64,000 nucleotides of DNA from contig NZ_MVJM01000001.1 of assembly GCF_002156385.1 (NCBI RefSeq), positions 978,172 through 1,042,171 of the forward strand, written 5' to 3'. This DNA comes from Halalkalibacter urbisdiaboli. Lineage in GTDB: Bacteria > Bacillota > Bacilli > Bacillales > Bacillaceae_D. The translations under genes were made by a program, and so were the position numbers. The notes under the pieces are model-generated. The model had not been told where the DNA came from. It saw only the letters and a list, made by a program, of their open reading frames with translations, and did no database searches. Positions within the stretch are counted from its first letter, which is position 1; each line of letters starts with the position of its first letter. Below are positions 1 through 8,541 of this stretch, one piece after another.

Positions 1-1028
1 CCTTGAAGTATAGGACTCGTATCGACATCAATATTGTCCGCCATTTTTTTAGCTGCTAGTTCATTTCCTGTGATTTTGATAACCGGAACGATCGGGTTTC
101 CAGTCGGCGTTCCGCGTCCAGTTGTAAAACAAACAATATGAACACCTGCAGCAGCCATGCCTGAGACACATTCGATGTCATTCCCTGGAGAGTCCATAAA
201 GTAAAACCCTTTCCCTGGAATCCGGTCTGCATATTCGAAAACTCCTTGCAATGGGGCAGTCCCAGCTTTGCTAATGCATCCTAGTGATTTTTCCTCAATA
301 CTTGAGAGTCCACCCTCAATGTTCCCAGGGCTTGGGTTCCCACCACGCATATCGACACCCATTCGTTCAATTTCTTTCTCAAATCGCTCTATGGATGTGA
401 AAAGCTTATTACTAACCTGTTCATTCACAGCTTTTTTTGCTAAAATGTGCTCTGCACCAATAATCTCCGTTGTCTCCCCCATAATAATGCTTCCACCTTT
501 TTTAATAATCAGGTCAGACGTTCTTCCAAGAGCGGGATTGCTGCACAGACCAGATGTTGCATCTGACCCTCCACATTTCACCCCGATAGCTAATTCTGAT
601 AAAGAAATCTCCTCAACTTGTAAACTAGAAATTTGCTGATGGAGTTCATTTGCCACTTCAATCCCTTTTTTGATTGTATTGACTGAACCACCCTCATCTT
701 GAATATCAATCCAAACGACTGGCTTTCCCGTTTCGGCGATTTCATCGCGAATTTGTTCTGCATTCATGACTTCACAGCCTAGACTTACTACGAGCACTGC
801 TCCAACATTCGGGTTCTTTCCCATACCGACAAGTACTTTATGGGTCTGTTCCTTATCGTTGCCAACCTGACTACACCCATGCTGATGAGGAATCGCTACA
901 GCTCCTGGTACTTGTTGTTGTATCCGGTTAACGACTTGATTGGCACAAACAACTGTTGGTAACAGTAATAAGTGATTACGAATTCCCACATTCCCGTCTG
1001 GTCGGCGGTATCCTCTAATCATTGTCAT
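1..1028 (-). CDS. UxaA-family altronate/galactarate dehydratase, large (C-terminal) subunit, partial
   Basis: The reverse-strand reading frame is open from an ATG at 1028 to the window edge (about 342 residues), so the C-terminus is missing. It starts MTMIRGYRRPDGNVGIRNH and contains HQHGCSQVG, SLGCE and GVKCGGSDATSG, features of the UxaA/GarD C-terminal domain that dehydrates altronate, galactarate or similar sugar acids. The ribosome binding site is AGGGGAGTGAG before the ATG. It lies 21 bp downstream of the SAF-domain small subunit, so the two form a split dehydratase and probably an operon. The adjacent LacI regulator and GH115 enzyme support a hexuronate role; the exact substrate is inferred. 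Confidence 0.88.
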   Translation of the reverse strand, partial: MTMIRGYRRPDGNVGIRNHLLLLPTVVCANQVVNRIQQQVPGAVAIPHQHGCSQVGNDKEQTHKVLVGMGKNPNVGAVLVVSLGCEVMNAEQIRDEIAETGKPVVWIDIQDEGGSVNTIKKGIEVANELHQQISSLQVEEISLSELAIGVKCGGSDATSGLCSNPALGRTSDLIIKKGGSIIMGETTEIIGAEHILAKKAVNEQVSNKLFTSIERFEKEIERMGVDMRGGNPSPGNIEGGLSSIEEKSLGCISKAGTAPLQGVFEYADRIPGKGFYFMDSPGNDIECVSGMAAAGVHIVCFTTGRGTPTGNPIVPVIKITGNELAAKKMADNIDVDTSPILQ

Positions 1029-1049
1029 TTCTCTCACTCCCCTAGAACT

Positions 1050-1355
1050 TTATTGATCACCACGGCCTCGCACTCCACCGAGATTATGAATATGGACATG
1101 TTCTCCAGCTTGAATGGTCGTCGTTGCCACCCCAATTGACTCACCATATTTGAATATCGTCTCTGCTTTTTCAATTGTCCTCAGCGCAATCTTGTGTCCA
1201 AAGTCAACATCTTGCTTCACGATTAGCTTCTGTTCCCTACCATTCAACTCAAAACTGATGTGCTCATTTTCTTTTACATCCCGTAACAATGTGACAACAT
1301 TATCCTTTTCACTCATGACAATACATGTAATACCTGAATTAAAAGTTTTTCTCAC
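1050..1355 (-). CDS. UxaA-family dehydratase small subunit (SAF domain)
   Basis: This 101-residue protein matches the N-terminal SAF domain of altronate dehydratases, with the motifs DFGHKIALRTI and GEHVHIHNLGG near its C-terminus. In many Gram-positive bacteria the UxaA N- and C-terminal domains are separate polypeptides, as here. It is the first gene of a minus-strand operon with the large subunit and is divergent from the LacI regulator, with the palindromic operator in the intergenic region. The start may be the internal ATG of the VMSEKDN segment, but the longer start keeps the usual family length. Confidence 0.85.
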   Translation of the reverse strand: MRKTFNSGITCIVMSEKDNVVTLLRDVKENEHISFELNGREQKLIVKQDVDFGHKIALRTIEKAETIFKYGESIGVATTTIQAGEHVHIHNLGGVRGRGDQ

Positions 1356-1466
1356 GAAATTAATTCCTCCTTTCCCTAAGCTAACATCAAGAAATCGCTT
1401 ACATAAGAATGTTCATAATCTAAAAGCCTCATTCCTCAAGTGAAAGTCTATTCATTACTAACCTAT

Positions 1467-1500
1467 GTTATTTTTATGTTACCGATAACATAAAAATAAC
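1467..1500. promoter_or_regulatory. Palindromic LacI-family operator between divergent genes
   Basis: Two 15-base arms are perfectly complementary around a 4-base centre (CCGA). The core ATGTTACCGATAACAT carries the central CG step typical of LacI/GalR operators. It lies between the dehydratase operon and the regulator gene, so it is probably the regulator's own binding site and controls both directions. Confidence 0.75.
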
Positions 1501-1570
1501 AGAAACTTCTTTTTCTTGTCAATATAAACTATAATGGAGTTGTTGTAAGTTTAAGAAGGGACGTATTTTT

Positions 1571-2596
1571 ATGGCAACCATTTATGATGTAGCAAAATTG
1601 GCTGAGGTATCTCCAATGACCGTCTCAAGAGTCATTAATCAAAAAGGCCCTATTAGTGAAGCAACAAAACTTAAAGTAGAACAAGCAATCGAAGCGTTAA
1701 ACTATATACCTAACAAATCAGCACAAAGTTTAGTCTCCAAAAAAACTAAAATTCTTTCTCTTTTAATTACCGATATTAGCAACCCTTTTTTTACCAAGGT
1801 GGCCCGTGGTGCCGAAGACAAAGCACTTCAACTTGGTTACCAAGTGATATTTAGTAACAGTGATGAGGATATCGAAAAGGAATCAAAATACATCCAAATG
1901 CTGTTGGAATCAAGAGTTGATGGTGTATTAATGGCGCCTTCAGGCGACCAGTCACGTAAGAATGTGAAAAAATTAATTAAAAGTCAAATACCATTTGTCC
2001 TGCTTGACCGAGAAATTGATGGGGTGGACTCTGATATTGTTTTAGGGAACAGTTATGAAGGAACACGAAATTTAATCGACCACCTTGTTGAACAAGGACA
2101 TAAAAAAATAGCACTTATTAATGGACCTACCTACATCTCAACTGCTAGAGAGCGAAAACGGGCTTACATCGAGACCTTACAATTTTACAACCTGCCCATT
2201 GATGAGGCCCTCATATTTGAAACTGATTATAAGCAACAAAGCGAAACGACAATTATTGATAAACTAATGGTACTTCCACCTGAGCAAAAACCTACAGCCA
2301 TTTTTGCAGCCAATAATTTTATTGCTGTTACTATGATGAAAAAGCTTAAAGAACGGGGCGTAAATGTACCAAATGATATTGCGTTTGTTTGTTTTGATGA
2401 TTTTGATCCGGTCATGGACTATCATCCTTTCTTTACTGTTGCTGCCCAACCTGCTTATGATTTTGGTTATTTAGGCACTCAAATCTTAATAGATAAAATT
2501 GAAGGGAATTCGAGTCAAACCAATAGAAGGATTGTATTGCCGCCTGAAATTGTGATTAGAGAATCATCGTTACGGCATAACAAAAACCCAAGCTAG
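1571..2596 (+). CDS. LacI-family transcriptional regulator
   Basis: The 341-residue protein begins MATIYDVAKLAEVSPMTVSR, a LacI helix-turn-helix followed by the hinge helix (residues about 45-60). A periplasmic-binding-protein-like effector domain then runs to the end, with LLITDISNPFF, DGVLMAPSG and FVCFDDFDPV. It is preceded by AAGAAGGGAC as ribosome binding site. Its divergent position to the UxaA pair and proximity to the GH115 gene suggest it senses a uronic-acid-derived inducer. The effector itself cannot be read from sequence. Confidence 0.93.
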   Translation: MATIYDVAKLAEVSPMTVSRVINQKGPISEATKLKVEQAIEALNYIPNKSAQSLVSKKTKILSLLITDISNPFFTKVARGAEDKALQLGYQVIFSNSDEDIEKESKYIQMLLESRVDGVLMAPSGDQSRKNVKKLIKSQIPFVLLDREIDGVDSDIVLGNSYEGTRNLIDHLVEQGHKKIALINGPTYISTARERKRAYIETLQFYNLPIDEALIFETDYKQQSETTIIDKLMVLPPEQKPTAIFAANNFIAVTMMKKLKERGVNVPNDIAFVCFDDFDPVMDYHPFFTVAAQPAYDFGYLGTQILIDKIEGNSSQTNRRIVLPPEIVIRESSLRHNKNPS

Positions 2597-2621
2597 TTTC
2601 CATTCAACTAGCTTGGGTTTT
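2583..2621. terminator. Bidirectional hairpin terminator
   Basis: Arms AAAACCCAAGCTAG and CTAGCTTGGGTTTT form a long stem that includes the LacI stop codon. T runs on both strands suit it to end the LacI transcript and the convergent GH115 transcript. Confidence 0.85.
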
Positions 2622-2741
2622 AATCATTAATTCTCCTTCACCGACACAATCTCTCAATGTGGAATGAAGGTGCGACTCCCTCATTTTTAAAAGATGTATG
2701 GAACGCTCCCGCAAACTTCTTAATATGCCTCTCTCTTTAAG

Positions 2742-4802
2742 TTAAAGCGACAACCTGTCTTCTAATTTTCTTGCAAGTTCATCGTTGGTTAAAGGTTCTC
2801 GGTGCGTATTCTCTAAGTAAATATATTTCTCTGTTTCCGGCATGACATACTCCTTATACCAAGCAAAGAAATGAGGACTATCGCCGTGCATACGAAGATA
2901 TCTTCTTAAAGTTTCTAAGCTTTCTAGTGTCCATTCAACATTCGTCAGCCAATCAGCTCGGTAAAAATCCTTCCATTTTCCATGTTCAGATTTACGCAAA
3001 GCTTCAAAGCCCTTTTGATAATCCCAGATGGCCTGTGACGCTAAGACGAATGCTTCCGGGTATTTTTCTTGCCTTGCATACTCATATGATTGACATAATT
3101 TTATTAACCCTGCACACCCTGAATAATGCAATTCTATTTGAATAAAGAGCTGGTCTTCCAATCTCTGTTTATCATCCTCACTTAATTTCTCGAGCAACTG
3201 CGTACATTTCTCCCTAAGGGCCATCCATAACTCTAAGCTATTTTCACACTTGCTTTTGAACCATTGCATTTGCTGTCTAAAAGGAATTCGCCCTGTCGCC
3301 CAATTTAACTTATCAAGGTTTTCGGAATGCTTCCCTTGTATCCAATGACTTATCATTCGTCTTGCTGGGTGGTGATAAAATTGCTCACCTGCTCGATTAT
3401 CAGCATGTTTCCCGTACTGAATCGTACAATGAAAGTATTGATTATAAACATCCACAATCTCGGTATGGTGTGATGCATAAAGTCTAGCCACAAATTGCTC
3501 GATATGTTCGCCAACATCAACCCGACCCTTGTTCCACATTTCACTTACAATATCTAAAGGATAGAGATGCATCCGTATATTTCCGGAGTTTAGTAATAGG
3601 TAATCGTCTCCCCCGGCTTCAAGTACCTTTTCTAATTCATCTACAAGTAAGGACGGTGATGCAGGAAACATTGTTAAATGGTTAGAAGCTTGTAAATCGT
3701 GGAAGGTGACATGGTAGTAAGTCCCTTGTTCCCCTTTCTCTTTTCCTTCTGGTAGCGAATTGATCCTAAAATCTTCGTTCCCATTTCTTCTCGACACCAT
3801 TTTTCCATACCCATTGTCAGCCCAAACCTTTATTACACCCTCAGGAACTTCGATATTTCCGCTTTTATACAGCTCGGAAATTTCACCATATAATGCAACG
3901 CAGCATACGGGATTGTCTACGTATGTTTTTATCATTTCAAATTGTTTCTTAATCACATTAGAAATTAGTCGTCCACGCTTATGCGGTGTATCATATGAAG
4001 GATCCTGCTTCCAAAAAGGTTCATCCCCTTGCCCCCGGAACGATAAGACCCAAATGACTTTTTTATCTTTTTGTTTTTGGATAGCTTCTTCCCACAAGTC
4101 TTCATATAAGTCGCCATGACTAGCGTAACTCGCTTGTTTATCGGGATATGCACGTTTAAACATTTCAGCACCTAATGGTTCGGCATGATGATGCGTAATC
4201 CACAACCCCATTTCAGATGCTAAATCCCAATGGATGCCCTCCTTTGGTAAGTCCGTCCCTGGTATGACCATATTTCCTCCCGACCTAAGCAACGCTTCAA
4301 AAACGGGATACCATACCTCTTTCGTTGGAGGATATTCTCGTTTCCAACCAATTAAACAAACTTCATCATTCACAAACCAGCCCCTATATCGAACAGCCGG
4401 TCTCGGAGAATCAAAATCCTCGATAGGTATGTAAACGCTATCTTTCTTTTCTGCTTTTAGATCTGCCCAATACCAAAATGGATCAATGCCTAAATACGTT
4501 TTACTAATATGCAAAAGTCCGTACACCATTCCAAGGTCATCACTACCCTTTATCGTCATAACTGTTCTTTCATCATGCTTCGTAAACCTTATTGAAAAGG
4601 ACTCCAACTTGTTTCCGAGCGAGCCTTCATCATAGCTAAGAAGGATCACATCACCAGTTTCATTTTCAGCATTTACTAGAGGTTTACTTTCAAAGACGTT
4701 TTCCATATCTCGAACAAACATATCTAACGCATATTGAATAGGCGTATTTAGTTGTTCTGGTACTTGTACAGTCGTATTTGCATTTAACGTAAAGAAATCC
4801 AA
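2742..4802 (-). CDS. Glycoside hydrolase family 115-like alpha-glucuronidase
   Basis: The protein has 686 residues and carries GDVILLSYDEGS and RYRGWFVNDE in the N-terminal third, a segment typical of GH115 enzymes that remove (4-O-methyl)glucuronic acid from xylan. I place the start at a TTG at 4802, because GGAGG lies 8 bases upstream; the longer open frame to 4859 translates the ribosome binding site. There is no signal peptide, so it probably acts in the cytoplasm on imported aldouronic acids. It converges with the LacI gene. The family assignment is by remembered motif similarity, not a search. Confidence 0.72.
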   Translation of the reverse strand: MDFFTLNANTTVQVPEQLNTPIQYALDMFVRDMENVFESKPLVNAENETGDVILLSYDEGSLGNKLESFSIRFTKHDERTVMTIKGSDDLGMVYGLLHISKTYLGIDPFWYWADLKAEKKDSVYIPIEDFDSPRPAVRYRGWFVNDEVCLIGWKREYPPTKEVWYPVFEALLRSGGNMVIPGTDLPKEGIHWDLASEMGLWITHHHAEPLGAEMFKRAYPDKQASYASHGDLYEDLWEEAIQKQKDKKVIWVLSFRGQGDEPFWKQDPSYDTPHKRGRLISNVIKKQFEMIKTYVDNPVCCVALYGEISELYKSGNIEVPEGVIKVWADNGYGKMVSRRNGNEDFRINSLPEGKEKGEQGTYYHVTFHDLQASNHLTMFPASPSLLVDELEKVLEAGGDDYLLLNSGNIRMHLYPLDIVSEMWNKGRVDVGEHIEQFVARLYASHHTEIVDVYNQYFHCTIQYGKHADNRAGEQFYHHPARRMISHWIQGKHSENLDKLNWATGRIPFRQQMQWFKSKCENSLELWMALREKCTQLLEKLSEDDKQRLEDQLFIQIELHYSGCAGLIKLCQSYEYARQEKYPEAFVLASQAIWDYQKGFEALRKSEHGKWKDFYRADWLTNVEWTLESLETLRRYLRMHGDSPHFFAWYKEYVMPETEKYIYLENTHREPLTNDELARKLEDRLSL

Positions 4803-4995
4803 TTTGACAACCTCCAAATAGTCATGAATGATTTTAAAATCTAAAGAAAGAAAAGACAAACTAGCATACTAGTATTCAAATGTACCTGTATACTATTACT
4901 CGTAAATGTTCAAAATGGCGTTTTGGTTGTGATTAATTTCAAATAAAGTTTGAGCTCTTATTAAACTGTGAAAAAGCCCTCCCCTCACCACACAT

Positions 4996-5418
4996 TCAAA
5001 ATAGCCAAGAAAACATGAAACAAATACCTAAATACAGGCAAAGAGGGGTATAAAGTCTCGTATCATACTTTGAGAAATTCGTATTTTTTACCTTCTTAAA
5101 GAAGCCATAATATTTAAAATCACCTATTGCTCTTAACAGAAAAATGATGGTAAGGATAGTACTAGACCATTTTGTAAAGGCATTTGATGCAAAAAAAGGA
5201 ATCAAGTCATTCTGTGCTAACAATATAAATCCCACACCTACTAAGCCGACTGCGACAATGAGGGTTTCAATCCGCCTAGGAGTAAACGCTAAGTTCCCCT
5301 TTACTTTTTCAGGTAATGCTGCACGACCCCCCCATGTTCCGCCAATGACCCAATAAAAATGTAAAATGCTTATTAAACCTAATATGATAACGGATGAGTA
5401 AATGAAAAATAGTTGCAC
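4996..5418 (-). CDS. DUF3995-family membrane protein
   Basis: The 140-residue protein has four hydrophobic segments (about residues 3-25, 50-68, 83-100 and 122-138) and the signature HFYWVIGGTWGG of DUF3995 proteins. Function is unknown in the family. It lies 25 bp downstream of a TetR-type regulator on the same strand, so the two are probably co-transcribed and controlled by that regulator. Confidence 0.8.
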   Translation of the reverse strand: MQLFFIYSSVIILGLISILHFYWVIGGTWGGRAALPEKVKGNLAFTPRRIETLIVAVGLVGVGFILLAQNDLIPFFASNAFTKWSSTILTIIFLLRAIGDFKYYGFFKKVKNTNFSKYDTRLYTPLCLYLGICFMFSWLF

Positions 5419-5443
5419 CTTAATACCTCCTGTTATATGATTC

Positions 5444-6031
5444 TTAATTTGAATCCTGCTCTATGCCTTCCCAAATAACTTCAAATTGATTTTCAAAAAT
5501 AGTGACGATATCGTTACTACCATCTTCACTTATAGACCAACTAATTAAAGTATTAAAATAAATTCCAACTAGAACAGAAGCAATCGTTATTGAGTCATGT
5601 CGAGTACTTAACGTTTTATTTGTTATTGCTTCTTCAATCATTTCGGATAAAGTGTGTTTAAATAAGATAATGTTTTTTGATTCATCCTTTAATGCAGAGC
5701 GAATCGTCTCAGATAATGTAAGTTTTAAAAGGTCTGAATTTTCTAGGTAAACGGATAAAAGTGCTTTGAAGTTGAGCAAAAGCTTTTGTTTGATTTTTTC
5801 ATTCTGATATTTTTGTATGTTCTCTTGTAGAAAATCATTTTGTGAATTGCCTAAATACAGTAAAACGTGTTCCTTCTTAGGAAAATAGTTGAAGAATGTC
5901 CCTTTGGCAATCCCACATGAGGATGCAATCTTCTCAACGGTCACATTGTCATATCCATACTCTTTAAACAATTCGATTGATTTTAGGAATATTTGTTTTT
6001 TTAGTTCCTTTTTTCTTTTTTCTCGTAACAT
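5444..6031 (-). CDS. TetR-family transcriptional regulator
   Basis: The 195-residue protein has the N-terminal TetR helix-turn-helix: IFLKSIELFKEYGYDNVTVE, then SCGIAKGTFFNYFPKKEH. The variable ligand domain follows. Two similar dyads upstream of the start are probable autoregulatory operators, and the DUF3995 gene follows directly. The inducing ligand is unknown. Confidence 0.9.
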   Translation of the reverse strand: MLREKRKKELKKQIFLKSIELFKEYGYDNVTVEKIASSCGIAKGTFFNYFPKKEHVLLYLGNSQNDFLQENIQKYQNEKIKQKLLLNFKALLSVYLENSDLLKLTLSETIRSALKDESKNIILFKHTLSEMIEEAITNKTLSTRHDSITIASVLVGIYFNTLISWSISEDGSNDIVTIFENQFEVIWEGIEQDSN

Positions 6032-6054
6032 AGACGTTTCCTCATCTCATAATA

Positions 6055-6083
6055 TGACCATGGTCACTTATTGACTACGGTCA
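6055..6083. promoter_or_regulatory. Tandem TetR-type operators
   Basis: TGACCATGGTCA (6055-6066) is a perfect palindrome, and TGACTACGGTCA (6072-6083) is a close copy 17 bp away centre to centre. Both lie just upstream of the TetR gene start. Confidence 0.7.
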
Positions 6084-6263
6084 TTTTACCATTATCCTCC
6101 TGTTTTGACAATGTACTTTTTCTAAAACGAGTTACTATTTTCTAGTTATTGTCCGAAATGTAATGGAAGCACCTAATTCTCCAACAAAAAAAGAGCCTTC
6201 TTCTTATTGAAGAACTGCTCCTATTCTAATCATATTCATTATAACTTTATTACTCTAAGTGGT

Positions 6264-6308
6264 AAGCGACCGCTCTTATTGAACATTCGCAGCCCGTTTG
6301 TTTAAGAA
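6264..6308 (-). repeat. Intergenic cassette element, GCGA-hairpin class, first copy
   Basis: AAGCGACCGCTCTTATTG and CATTCGC form the hairpin, followed on the plus strand by CCCGTTTGTTTAAGAA, the boundary motif. It lies immediately 3' of the M48 peptidase gene and marks the left end of the repeat-rich array. Confidence 0.65.
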
Positions 6309-6314
6309 AAACTA

Positions 6315-7091
6315 TTAAGAGGTAGCGGCCCTTACTAACCCGTACATTTCAGGGTAATTTCTTATTTGCTGTACCTCAGTAATCCGTTTTGGAAGAGGAG
6401 GGTGTGTGGATAGAACTTGGCTTAACCATAGGAAAAGGCCAGTTTCCTCCCGAGCAGCATTGATAAATTCCTCAATATTTACTTGAGTAAATAGTTTTTT
6501 ACCGACTGCTAAAACCGTTAACGCATTGATTGCAGCAGTTGGGTTATTAATATACGACGTCGCCATCCGATCACAAGTAAACTCACAGGCTCTTGAATAA
6601 GCATCTCCTAAAAACGGAATCCATCTTGCTGGTAAAATCAGCAAATTCTTTGTCAGGTGCTTTCTTTGAATATGAGCCAATTCATGAGCAATCACAAAGT
6701 CTAATTCAGCATCATATCCTTCTTCGGCAAGCTCAACAATATCAGAATAAAGGACAATAAAATTTCTCCCGAAGAAGCGAGTAGCAAATGCATTAAGAAT
6801 TCCATCTGACTGAATGATATAAATAGCGGGAATCTCTTTGACATTCATTTTGTCCGCGACCATTTTTGTTCGATTATAGATCAACGGAAATTGCTTCTCT
6901 GTCAGCTTGACCCCATTGCTTCTAATATGCCCAATGGACAAGCCATGGAGAAAAACACTAAAAACTAGTCCAATTAAAACGTAAAAAATCCCAATAATTG
7001 AAAGAATAAGTCCAATATATGTTAGTACACTAATCACGAGACAAAGAATATAGTATCCCTTTTCATTATCATGAATTAAACGGTGGTTCAT
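6315..7091 (-). CDS. M48-family zinc metallopeptidase (HtpX-like)
   Basis: The 258-residue protein has two N-terminal membrane segments (about residues 15-55). The zinc-binding HELAH in FVIAHELAHIQRKHL follows, then a downstream EFTCDRMA that supplies the third ligand (E...D pattern of M48). The start chosen is MNHRLIH, with GGAGGGG 7 bases upstream; the longer frame overlaps the upstream gene. It overlaps the TM2 gene's ribosome-binding region and is the second gene of a c-di-GMP riboswitch-controlled operon. Expected role: membrane-associated proteolysis; its target is unknown. Confidence 0.88.
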   Translation of the reverse strand: MNHRLIHDNEKGYYILCLVISVLTYIGLILSIIGIFYVLIGLVFSVFLHGLSIGHIRSNGVKLTEKQFPLIYNRTKMVADKMNVKEIPAIYIIQSDGILNAFATRFFGRNFIVLYSDIVELAEEGYDAELDFVIAHELAHIQRKHLTKNLLILPARWIPFLGDAYSRACEFTCDRMATSYINNPTAAINALTVLAVGKKLFTQVNIEEFINAAREETGLFLWLSQVLSTHPPLPKRITEVQQIRNYPEMYGLVRAATS

Positions 7092-7095
7092 CTGT

Positions 7096-7434
7096 TTACC
7101 CCTCCACACTAGCTGCTACTTCTTGGCTTCCAGTAGCTCTTATTGCTCTAACTTCACTAATGATCTGTCTTTCTACCTCTGTATTCTTCTTCTGAAGCAT
7201 CTTGTTAATTAGAAAAATATCAATTAACGCCCAAATTCCGAGTCCACCTATTGTTAGAGTCATCGCAATGCCTGTTCCAATTTTACCCAAGTAATAACGA
7301 TGGCCACCCGCTGTACCTAAAAAGAACCAAAGCAGCCAGGTTGTAGTGGTAGATTTTTTTCGCTTATCCATTTCGGATGCCAATAATTGAAGTTCTTGAG
7401 ACGTTAATTCCTTCTTTGAAACCAAGTTTTCCAT
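7096..7434 (-). CDS. TM2-domain membrane protein
   Basis: The 112-residue protein has a charged N-terminus, then LLWFFLGTAGGHRYYLGK and a second membrane helix ending in ALIDIFLI. This is the TM2 domain: two helices with a conserved G-x-H-R-x-Y-x-G. A predicted coiled coil follows. It is the first gene after the c-di-GMP-I riboswitch and its stop codon lies within the M48 gene's ribosome binding site, so the two are translationally coupled. The molecular function of TM2 proteins in bacteria is poorly known. Confidence 0.85.
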   Translation of the reverse strand: MENLVSKKELTSQELQLLASEMDKRKKSTTTTWLLWFFLGTAGGHRYYLGKIGTGIAMTLTIGGLGIWALIDIFLINKMLQKKNTEVERQIISEVRAIRATGSQEVAASVEG

Positions 7435-7460
7435 TTTTCTTCCCCCTAATAATTAAAAAT

Positions 7461-7496
7461 AATTAAAAAAGACTATCTCTAAGAATAGAGATAGTC
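7461..7496 (-). terminator. Expression-platform terminator of the c-di-GMP riboswitch
   Basis: GACTATCTCT and AGAGATAGTC form a perfect stem, with a U-rich tract in the minus-strand transcript. It sits between the aptamer and the TM2 start codon, so read-through is expected to depend on ligand binding. Confidence 0.85.
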
Positions 7497-7530
7497 AAGA
7501 ATCACCATGTAAATATATCTAAATACGAAT

Positions 7531-7608
7531 GGCAACCCGACTATCATAGCTCTACACATAGAACCTTAGATTCGTAGCTTTGCGTCCCTATGTTTCCATA
7601 GGTTTGCC
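7531..7608 (-). promoter_or_regulatory. Cyclic di-GMP-I (GEMM) riboswitch aptamer
   Basis: The minus strand reads GGCAAACC, a stem-loop with GAAA-type loop, GACGCAAAGC, then GGGTTGCC, the conserved architecture of the class I c-di-GMP aptamer (Rfam RF01051 family). The outer helix pairs GGCAAACC with GGGTTGCC. It precedes a terminator and the TM2/M48 operon. The pattern is distinctive, so the class assignment is firm; the sign of regulation is not known. Confidence 0.92.
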
Positions 7609-7787
7609 TTTACATATATAAGCATATGAGTATAGTAGCATATTAGAATAACGAAAAGAATGGGACTATATGACTAATATATGGTTATTTCATCCTTATA
7701 CTAGAGAAGAATGGAAAGTGAATATGAACATCATCTGAATTTAAAAGTAGAATCCTCCTCTTATTTGTCCTAAAAAAATAAAAAATA

Positions 7788-7821
7788 ACCTCTGACGGAC
7801 ATCATACCTAGAGAGGTTGCT
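7788..7821 (-). terminator. Rho-independent terminator
   Basis: AACCTCT pairs with AGAGGTT around an 18-base loop, followed on the minus strand by a run of T. It probably ends the HIT-gene transcript. The surrounding 7609-8053 stretch otherwise holds no convincing gene. Confidence 0.6.
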
Positions 7822-7970
7822 TTTAAACAAACTTGGTTTCAAATGAGCAATTTTTAGTCTATTTCCATTTGTAGCCTTGTAAAAAAGTTGAGTATAATGG
7901 ATTTTACAGTACAGCCGGAATTTTCTATTACAGAGTTTCATCTTTTGTGCTACTTGTACTTATTGTACTA

Positions 7971-8033
7971 TCCTGCTCCTTTACTTCAATAAGCCAGAGC
8001 ATCCTTATTCAAGGATCACCCGTTAGTTCGATA
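7971..8033 (-). repeat. Intergenic cassette element, GCATCC-hairpin class
   Basis: The plus strand reads CCTGCTCC-TTTACTTCAATAAG, then the short hairpin GCATCC...AGGATC, then CACCCGTTAGTTCGATAAG. It lies just 3' of the HIT gene, in the same relative place as the other copies. Confidence 0.8.
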
Positions 8034-8053
8034 AGGTTTGTACAGTGAGTTAT

Positions 8054-8392
8054 TTACATTTCCCATTTTAATTGTCGACCTCCAATTATATGATAATGCA
8101 TATGGTAAACCTCTTGTTGACCATGTTTTCCAGTATTAGTAATTACTCTAAAACCATCATTACTTACACCCAAAATTTCTGCAACTTCTTTTAATCCTTG
8201 GTGAATTTTATATATGATTTTTTCATCATCTTCTTTTATGTCCATGATGTTTTCAATATGTTTTTTAGGTATTACTAACGCATGAACTGGAGCACTAAAA
8301 TGCAATCCGTAAAAGGCAATAACATCTTCATCTTCAAATATGATTTCTGCTGGAGCTTCTCTATTAACAATCTTACAAAAAATACAATTCAT
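8054..8392 (-). CDS. HIT-family nucleotide-binding hydrolase
   Basis: The 112-residue protein starts MNCIFCKIVNREAPAEIIFE and ends with the histidine triad in QEVYHMHYHIIGG. HIT proteins hydrolyse adenosine or dinucleoside phosphates. The ATG at 8392 has GGAGG 9 bases upstream; an upstream in-frame start would include the ribosome binding site. It is one of the single-gene units bounded on both sides by copies of the intergenic element, consistent with its being a cassette. Confidence 0.92.
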   Translation of the reverse strand: MNCIFCKIVNREAPAEIIFEDEDVIAFYGLHFSAPVHALVIPKKHIENIMDIKEDDEKIIYKIHQGLKEVAEILGVSNDGFRVITNTGKHGQQEVYHMHYHIIGGRQLKWEM

Positions 8393-8440
8393 CTTTGTAT
8401 TCCTCCACAATATTAAACGTTCTATAAACCTTTTTCTTTG

Positions 8441-8513
8441 ATTAACCTGCCAGCTTGTTCAATAAAAAAAACAGCATCCTTTGTTGAAAGAACGCTCCAG
8501 TTAGTAGAACAAG
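8441..8513 (-). repeat. Intergenic cassette element, AGCATCC-hairpin class
   Basis: TTAACCTGCCAG and TGTTCAATAA are followed by AACAGCATCC, a loop and a partial GGATGC-like arm, then CAGTTAGTAGAACAAG. It separates the DJ-1/PfpI and HIT units. Confidence 0.8.
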
Positions 8514-8541
8514 TCAATATTAAGATAGTGACTTGCTAAAT

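Noticed and set aside
268..639. 123-residue plus-strand ORF
   Set aside because: It is antisense to the UxaA-type dehydratase gene, which has strong motif support.
7741..7941. 66-residue minus-strand ORF
   Set aside because: Composition is not protein-like, it covers a terminator hairpin, and no ribosome binding site is present.
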